The translations under genes and the position numbers were made by a program. 64,000 nt of DNA from NCBI GenBank assembly GCA_029215795.1, contig JARDYH010000007.1, positions 75,527,763 through 75,591,762 on the forward strand. The letters run 5' to 3'. Position 1 is the stretch's first letter, and the number at the start of each line of letters is the position of its first letter. The DNA comes from Anniella stebbinsi. Lineage: Eukaryota; Chordata; Lepidosauria; Squamata; Anniellidae. Shown here piece by piece: positions 59,032 through 64,000 of the stretch. The notes under the pieces are model-generated. The model searched no databases and had not been told where the DNA came from. It saw only the letters and a program-made list of their open reading frames with translations.

Positions 59032-59054
59032 TCGTGCGTGCGCGCGCGCGCGCG
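59032..59054 (+). repeat. (GC)n tract
   Basis: Alternating GC for more than 15 bases, preceded at 58819-58840 by another GCGCGCGC/GTGCGCGTG stretch. Both are Z-DNA-prone in principle. Confidence 0.85.
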
Positions 59055-59227
59055 TCTCCGCGCATATTTGTGGGGGTCTCTGTGTGTGTTGGATGAGCCA
59101 GGGGCTTTACGAATCCTCTTCAGTTTCTCTCTGTCTTCGGTATTTGAATTGCTGTTCTTCATCTCAATATTGGGCAGTCCACAGGTGCAGGGAGAGTGTA
59201 GCCTGTTGCTCCGCCCCTCCTCCTCCT

Positions 59228-59261
59228 CTTCTTCTTCTTCTTCTTCTTCTTCTTCTTCTTC
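59228..59261 (+). repeat. (CTT)n microsatellite
   Basis: About 11 TTC units after TCC repeats; a pyrimidine mirror tract that generates a spurious poly-Glu frame on the minus strand. Confidence 0.9.
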
Positions 59262-59754
59262 CATGGGGGAGGGATGCTGAGGGTGGGGGATTTGGATTGA
59301 CAGCTGTTAGAAAGATCTGATCGCAGTGGAACAGGAGTTAAAAACATGTTTATTGGGCTCTGTTGACATTTTGGCCTGGTGTGTGTAAACTAATGCATGT
59401 GCTAGCAGACACATGTGCTTTGGGAAAGCTGGTGTCAGGGTCTCCTGAGATCCATTCTCTACTCTGGGGAGGCATTTGTCAACGTCTCAGTAAAAGCAAC
59501 ACGCTTGCGAGGTTATTAATTCTTGTCCTTTTAGTAAGGATCTTTTAGTTTGGATATAAAATTGTGGAGTGCAAGGAAGTAAAGGGGAAATCCTCAGAGA
59601 TCTTGAATGTATTTGTCAAATGTCTAATCTGTGCGCCTGCAGTTAATTGTGTTTTGTGTAGAAAAAATGACTGCAGAGGGCCTTAGACAGCGCAGGCAGC
59701 CAAATAATCGTTTTTTTAAAGTTCTGATTTTATTATTTCAAGGTTCTGAAATGC
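59262..59754. other. Putative intron, no gene recognised
   Basis: Nothing recognised beyond ordinary sequence. Confidence 0.35.
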
Positions 59755-60310
59755 CAGTTTCACAATTTACAGTATGTGAGGATCATGCAGAAAAGGAGCA
59801 TGATCAAGGAGCTGGAGCCCTTTACTGCAAGAAGGTTACGACAGCTGGGATTGTTTAGGTTGAGAAAAAGGAGGGTAAAGGGGAGACATGAAAGAGGTGT
59901 ACAAAACTATGCATGATGTGGATAATGTGGGTAGGGAGACAATTTTCTCCCTCTCTCATGATACTAGAACCCAGGATCATCCTGTGAAGCTGATTGGTGG
60001 GAGATTCAGGACAGATAAGAGGAAGTATTTCTTCACGCAGCACATAGTTAAACTATGGAATTCACTACCACAAGATGTGTTGATAGCCACCAATTTGGAT
60101 GGCTTTAAAAGGAGTTGGATAAATTCCTGGAGGAGAAGGCTATCAATGCCTACTAGTCCTGATAGCTATATGCTAACTCCGGTATCCGAGGCAGTAAGGC
60201 TATATACACCAGTTGTTGGGGAACATGTAGGCCTATCCTGCTTGTGGGTTCCCGGTCAACAGCTTATGGGCCACTGTTGTGAACTGGTGTGATCCTGCGT
60301 GGCTCTTCCT
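59755..60310 (+). mobile_element. CR1-type LINE 3' end
   Basis: Contains CAGAAAAGGAGCATGATCAA, GAAGCTGATTGGTGGGAGAT, GGACAGATAAGAGGAAGTAT, CTATGGAATTCACTACCACA and CTATATACACCAGTTGTTGG. Long plus-orientation copy ending near GGCTCTTCCTATTC. The reading frame across 59888-60292 belongs to this element. Confidence 0.85.
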
Positions 60311-62400
60311 ATTCAGTACATGAGGTCACCAAATCTTACATGCGGTCTTGCAGCAAGTTCCTCAACACATGAATCTCACCACGTGATCCAGACCACTAAG
60401 CGTCACAAGCAGAGATTAGGATATCCGGAGACCCAATAAATCATTTCAGCAAGTGGGCCAAATTTCATATGTAAAGAGAAGGAAAAAACGACAGCAAAAG
60501 GCCTGTATCTACTCTGATTTGGGTGTGTGTTTTCTAATCCCCAGTACTGGTGTCAAGAGCAGGCATGGTTGGGCCCCCGGCCATTGACAAAAGCCCCTCT
60601 TCTTCACCATTGCACCCTGCTTATCCACTTGCCTCTTGCTTTGGCCCAGACAAGGGTGGTGGGGAGCAGGAGGAGCAGGAGATGCTGCTGCCTACTTGCT
60701 CACTGGCTCTGTGCCTGGCAGGCAAGCAAGGAAGTGTCAGCAATTAGGAGAAAGAGGACGAGGAGCGCTAGCAGCTTGTGACAGTAGTGGCGAGGAGGGA
60801 GGTTGGCCATTCAGGATGTCTTGCCCAAGGGACCTCGATCACTTGCAGCCAGCACAAGACCTTGAACATGAAGGCAAATGCAGCTGATGAGGTTCGTTTC
60901 CCACATCACGGCGTCCCACGTCTTTCTGTTCTCACTGTGGGTATGCAAAGTATTTGCCGTCCCATCTGAAAGTCATTTTGTATGCCTGACAACACACAGC
61001 AAACCGAATTGGGGAGCCTGGAGACAATCTTGTTACAAACAAGCTCCAGCTGACCTGTGGGGAGACCTGTCTTTTCTATAATGTGTGAGCAGACCTGATT
61101 TCCACTCAAAGGAAATTGCAGGGCAATGGTGATCTGTTCTATCCAACACCCTGTCTCATGGTTGGTGACATCCCTTGTGCCCCATAGACCTCTATTGAGG
61201 CTCCGGATTAAAACTCCTTAAATATCCTCCACGAGGTGAACCGGAGGGTGAGCTTGCCATTCCTGAGTTACACCTCAGTCATGTGTTTGGGGGTGAATCA
61301 CGTGCCTTTTTGACATAGTGATAGCTGTGGAGGAATCGCCTTCCCCATGAGTAGCTCTCATGCTGCCAGAAGAATGTTTAAGGGTGCGCGATCCTATGCA
61401 TGCTGTAGGACTTTTTTCTGTCTAAACATGCGTAGGATTGCACCCTAAATGACCCAATCACATGGGCAGGAAACTAATCATGTGGATCATTCGGAAAGAA
61501 TCAGCACCTCCCCTTCTGGTGCAGTGCCAATTCCATGGGAAAGACCCACACAATCAGGCCTCGCTTACACGGTTGGGTTATTTACATGTTCTCCAGTTGC
61601 TGAGATTAAATGCCTTGTGTGCAGCTGGGAGAGCATCAGAAGGATCCGTCAGAGCAAGGCCCGACCTGGGGCTTTTAGTCACTCCAGGCATCTGCACTGC
61701 AGAAGGCAGAATCCGGGATGCCTTGCTGTGTTCCATTGCCACGACTGCACATGATTGGCGGGTCGTATTGCAGCATCCTTATTGCAGGGGATACTGGGGA
61801 GCATTTCTTGGGTCGTGAGCCGGCTTCATTGGTGCCCCTGAAAATATTTCCCTTCAAGTGGCCGCTTGGGGTTGTTTGCGTGTACATGCAGGGAGTGCAG
61901 CAGGAATGTTTTGTGTGTACAGATTCACAGTGACGAAGTCGTGAGCTCTTCGGTGGGGATACACTTGTCCCTGTGCCTTCCACATCTGTGGGTACTGTGT
62001 GGGGATGAGCAGTGGACGTGGGCTGCAGGAAGCTCCAGCTCTCCCCCCAGACCCTGGCATCTGGGTAGCATCCGGACCATCTGTTGTATGGCTGTGAATG
62101 TGGCTTCTGGCTTCGCAACAGACCCAGTCTGAATCCCCAACCTCCCGCCTGCGGTGCTCAGCGGTCGCTCTCTGTTTGTCAAGATTCTTTCTCCTGTCAG
62201 GCCTTTGGTTCCTGTGGCAACCCATCCGTCTGCTGAAGGCCTGACCGCCTCCTCCCTCCAGACCTCGAGGTCCACATGGTGCGCGGACGGGAGACAAGGC
62301 AGGGGGACTCAGTTGCTCAATGCCACGCCAAGGTCGGCCCCGGGGAGAGCAGCTCCAGAGCATTAGTATTTCATTAGAAGCGGTGGCTGCAGCCACGCAG
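60311..62400. other. Putative intron, mostly non-repetitive
   Basis: No exon accepted. 62090-62370 is GC-richer with an acceptor-like TTCTTTCTCCTGTCAG at about 62186-62201 but no open frame of note after it. Minus-strand frame 61854-62396 has no family features. Confidence 0.35.
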
Positions 62401-62404
62401 AGTG

Positions 62405-62530
62405 TTGGGCAGCTTTCCCCAACCGTGCATCCTCCGTATGTGTTGGACTACACCTCCCATCATTTCCAGATGGCTGAGAATGATGGGAGGTGTGGTCCAG
62501 CCCATCTGGAGGGCGCACGGTTGAGGAAAA
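62405..62530. mobile_element. Palindromic hAT-like MITE
   Basis: Arms TTTCCCCAACCGTGCATCCT and AGGGCGCACGGTTGAGGAAA, with inner TGGACTACACCTCCCATCAT and ATGATGGGAGGTGTGGTCCA. It forms a nearly perfect hairpin. Confidence 0.85.
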
Positions 62531-63309
62531 ACTGGTAAGGGAGGAGGAAGGAGGAGGAACGCACAGTTCCGTCTCTGCCCCTCTCTCAATCCAAGCTTAC
62601 ACTGTTACCCTTTTTGTTCTGCAAACAACCCTGCTGCTTTCAACTGTTTGCTTCTGACCTCTTTCTCAGTCACTTCCAAGGGCGTTGCTAGGCACTGAAA
62701 AGATTCAGAGCCCAGTCTTGCCGGGGAAGTTATTCCCCCCTCCCCCCACCCCAAGCTTAATTGCCATGCAGGTGAATTGGAAGAGGGGGCATTGCAGCAT
62801 GTGGGGAGGGTGGGTTAGCCATTGCTTCCACAGCTGTAATCCCCTTTGAAAATTGCCCCCTGCACAGTCATTAAGCAGAGAAAAACACTTTCCATATGCA
62901 CCAATGGACACGTAGGGTTTGGTGGGAAATGGATTTGGGCCCAGGCCTATCAGTATCCCCATCCATTTTTTAACGTTTGTAAAGACCCATCCTCATGAGG
63001 TACATCAGAGTTAGCCTCCCATTTTCTGAAGGGCAAAGGAGTCCATAACGAAGCTGGGTCCAATACTTTAGACCAGGGCCACGATATTTTGCTGCCCAAG
63101 GCAAAGAACAACATATTTCCCCACCCCCAATTCCATGTACAGAAGCAGACTGGTTCAGCAGCACTGGCAACGGGTCAGCATCCTCCACTGAACCTGAAAG
63201 CATCAGGCTAGCTTAGAAGGCGCAGGGCTCTCTGTTCTCTCCCCGCACCCCCCACCCCCAGCATCTGCTCCCTGAACCTTTCTCTGCCTGGTGATAGGAC
63301 TGGCCCTGC
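62531..63309. other. Putative intron, no gene recognised
   Basis: C-rich stretches near 62735-62750 and 63118-63260; nothing coding. Confidence 0.35.
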
Positions 63310-63745
63310 TGGAAGGGTGCACAGTTATGCATGGTGTGGAGAATGTGGATAGGGAGACATTTTTCTCCCTTTCTCGTAATTATTGAACCCAGTGGGGTCA
63401 TCCCATGAAGCTGATGGTGGGAGGTTCAGGACAGATAAAAGGAAGGGCTTCTTCACACAGCGCATAGTCAAACTATGGAATTCGCTACCACAAGATGTGG
63501 TGATGGCCACCAGTCTAAAAAGCCGGAGAAGGCTGTCAATGGCTACTAGTCTTGACGGCTATATGCTACCTCCAGTATCAGAGGCAGAATGCCTATATAC
63601 ACCAGTTGCAGGGGAGCATGGGCGGGAGGGTGCTGTTGTACTCACATCCTATTTATGGGTTCCTGCTAGCCACTGTATGAACAGAGTGCTGGACTAGGTG
63701 GATCCTCAGTCTGATCCAGCATGGCTTTCCTTATGTTCATATGCT
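63310..63745 (+). mobile_element. CR1-type LINE 3' end
   Basis: GGAAGGGTGCACAGTTATGC, GGACAGATAAAAGGAAGGGC, AACTATGGAATTCGCTACCA and CTGATCCAGCATGGCTTTCC. It is closely similar to 59888-60310. Confidence 0.85.
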
Positions 63746-63849
63746 TAAGAGGGGAGATGTGGAGGCTTGGATCAGAGTCCACCTGAAGGGATGCCCTCCC
63801 TCCAGGATACATGCAAACTGTTTACTCTGTGTTTGGCTTTGAGTAGTCA

Positions 63850-64000
63850 GTGGTTAAGAGTGTAGTGGTTAGAGTGTTCGACTGGGACTTCGGAGATCTG
63901 GGTTCTAATTCCCACTCAGCCATGAACCTCACTAGGGTGACTGAGCCAGTCTCTGACTCTCAGCCTAACCCACCTCACAGGGTTGTTGTGAGGATAATAA
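63850..64000 (+). mobile_element. MIR-like CORE-SINE, cut by the window end
   Basis: GTGTAGTGGTTAGAGTGTTC head, GGTTCTAATTCCCACTCAGC box-B region, and the CACAGGGTTGTTGTGAGGAT core at the very end of the window. Confidence 0.8.

Noticed and set aside
58545..59264. 239-codon minus-strand frame with poly-Glu and Leu/Ser repeats
   Set aside because: Produced by translating the (CTT)n, (GA)n and (TG)n microsatellites.
59888..60292. 134-codon frame as a gene
   Set aside because: It lies wholly inside a CR1 LINE 3' end repeated at 63310-63745.
61854..62396. 180-codon minus-strand frame
   Set aside because: No domain, no splice-bounded structure, overlaps another open frame; likely chance in GC-rich sequence.

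Overview
The window is a piece of a vertebrate nuclear genome, most likely a lizard or other squamate reptile. The evidence is split genes with GT-AG introns, CpG-island promoters, a one-copy proteasome gene close to the human protein, SCAN-domain genes (amniote-specific), and a repeat load typical of squamates: CR1, L2 and R4-like LINEs, MIR-like CORE-SINEs, other tRNA-derived SINEs and several palindromic hAT-like MITEs. I saw no retroviral genes, CRISPR arrays or bacterial operons.

Layout. 1-500: last exon of a trypsin-fold, kallikrein-like serine protease (+). 850-2350: an unrecognised exon-like reading frame (-) and a decayed copy of its surroundings. 2.3-5 kb: LINE and SINE debris, including an L2 inside a SINE inside a CR1. 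5-11.5 kb: a minus-strand SCAN gene, with CpG-rich promoter at 10.8-11.55 kb, SCAN coding exon at 7692-8528, a candidate 3' exon at 6498-6635 and a poly(A) signal near 5080. 14.4-28.2 kb: a long minus-strand gene rebuilt here from splice sites and reading phase. It has a CpG-island promoter at 27.6-28.2 kb, then a Myb/SANT-like exon, a coiled-coil plus SCAN exon, and four or five further exons. The model is 2772 nt (923 aa) and contains no C2H2 zinc fingers. 29.9-45.8 kb: complete PSMC4 (26S proteasome ATPase Rpt3/TBP7) on the plus strand, 11 coding exons and 418 aa. 45.8-57.5 kb: no gene recognised, mostly repeats. 57.8-58.25 kb: a CpG island with a splice donor that probably starts another plus-strand gene running off the window; 58.3-64 kb would be its first intron, rich in simple repeats and CR1 copies.

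Functional picture. PSMC4 is a housekeeping gene whose promoter carries a ZNF143/SBS-like site and a head-to-head ETS-like palindrome. The two SCAN genes look like members of the amniote SCAN family of dimerising transcription regulators. The larger one joins a transposase-derived type of Myb/SANT domain to SCAN in an order I do not recognise from a named gene. All gene models were made by eye from splice signals and reading phase; no transcript or database search was available.
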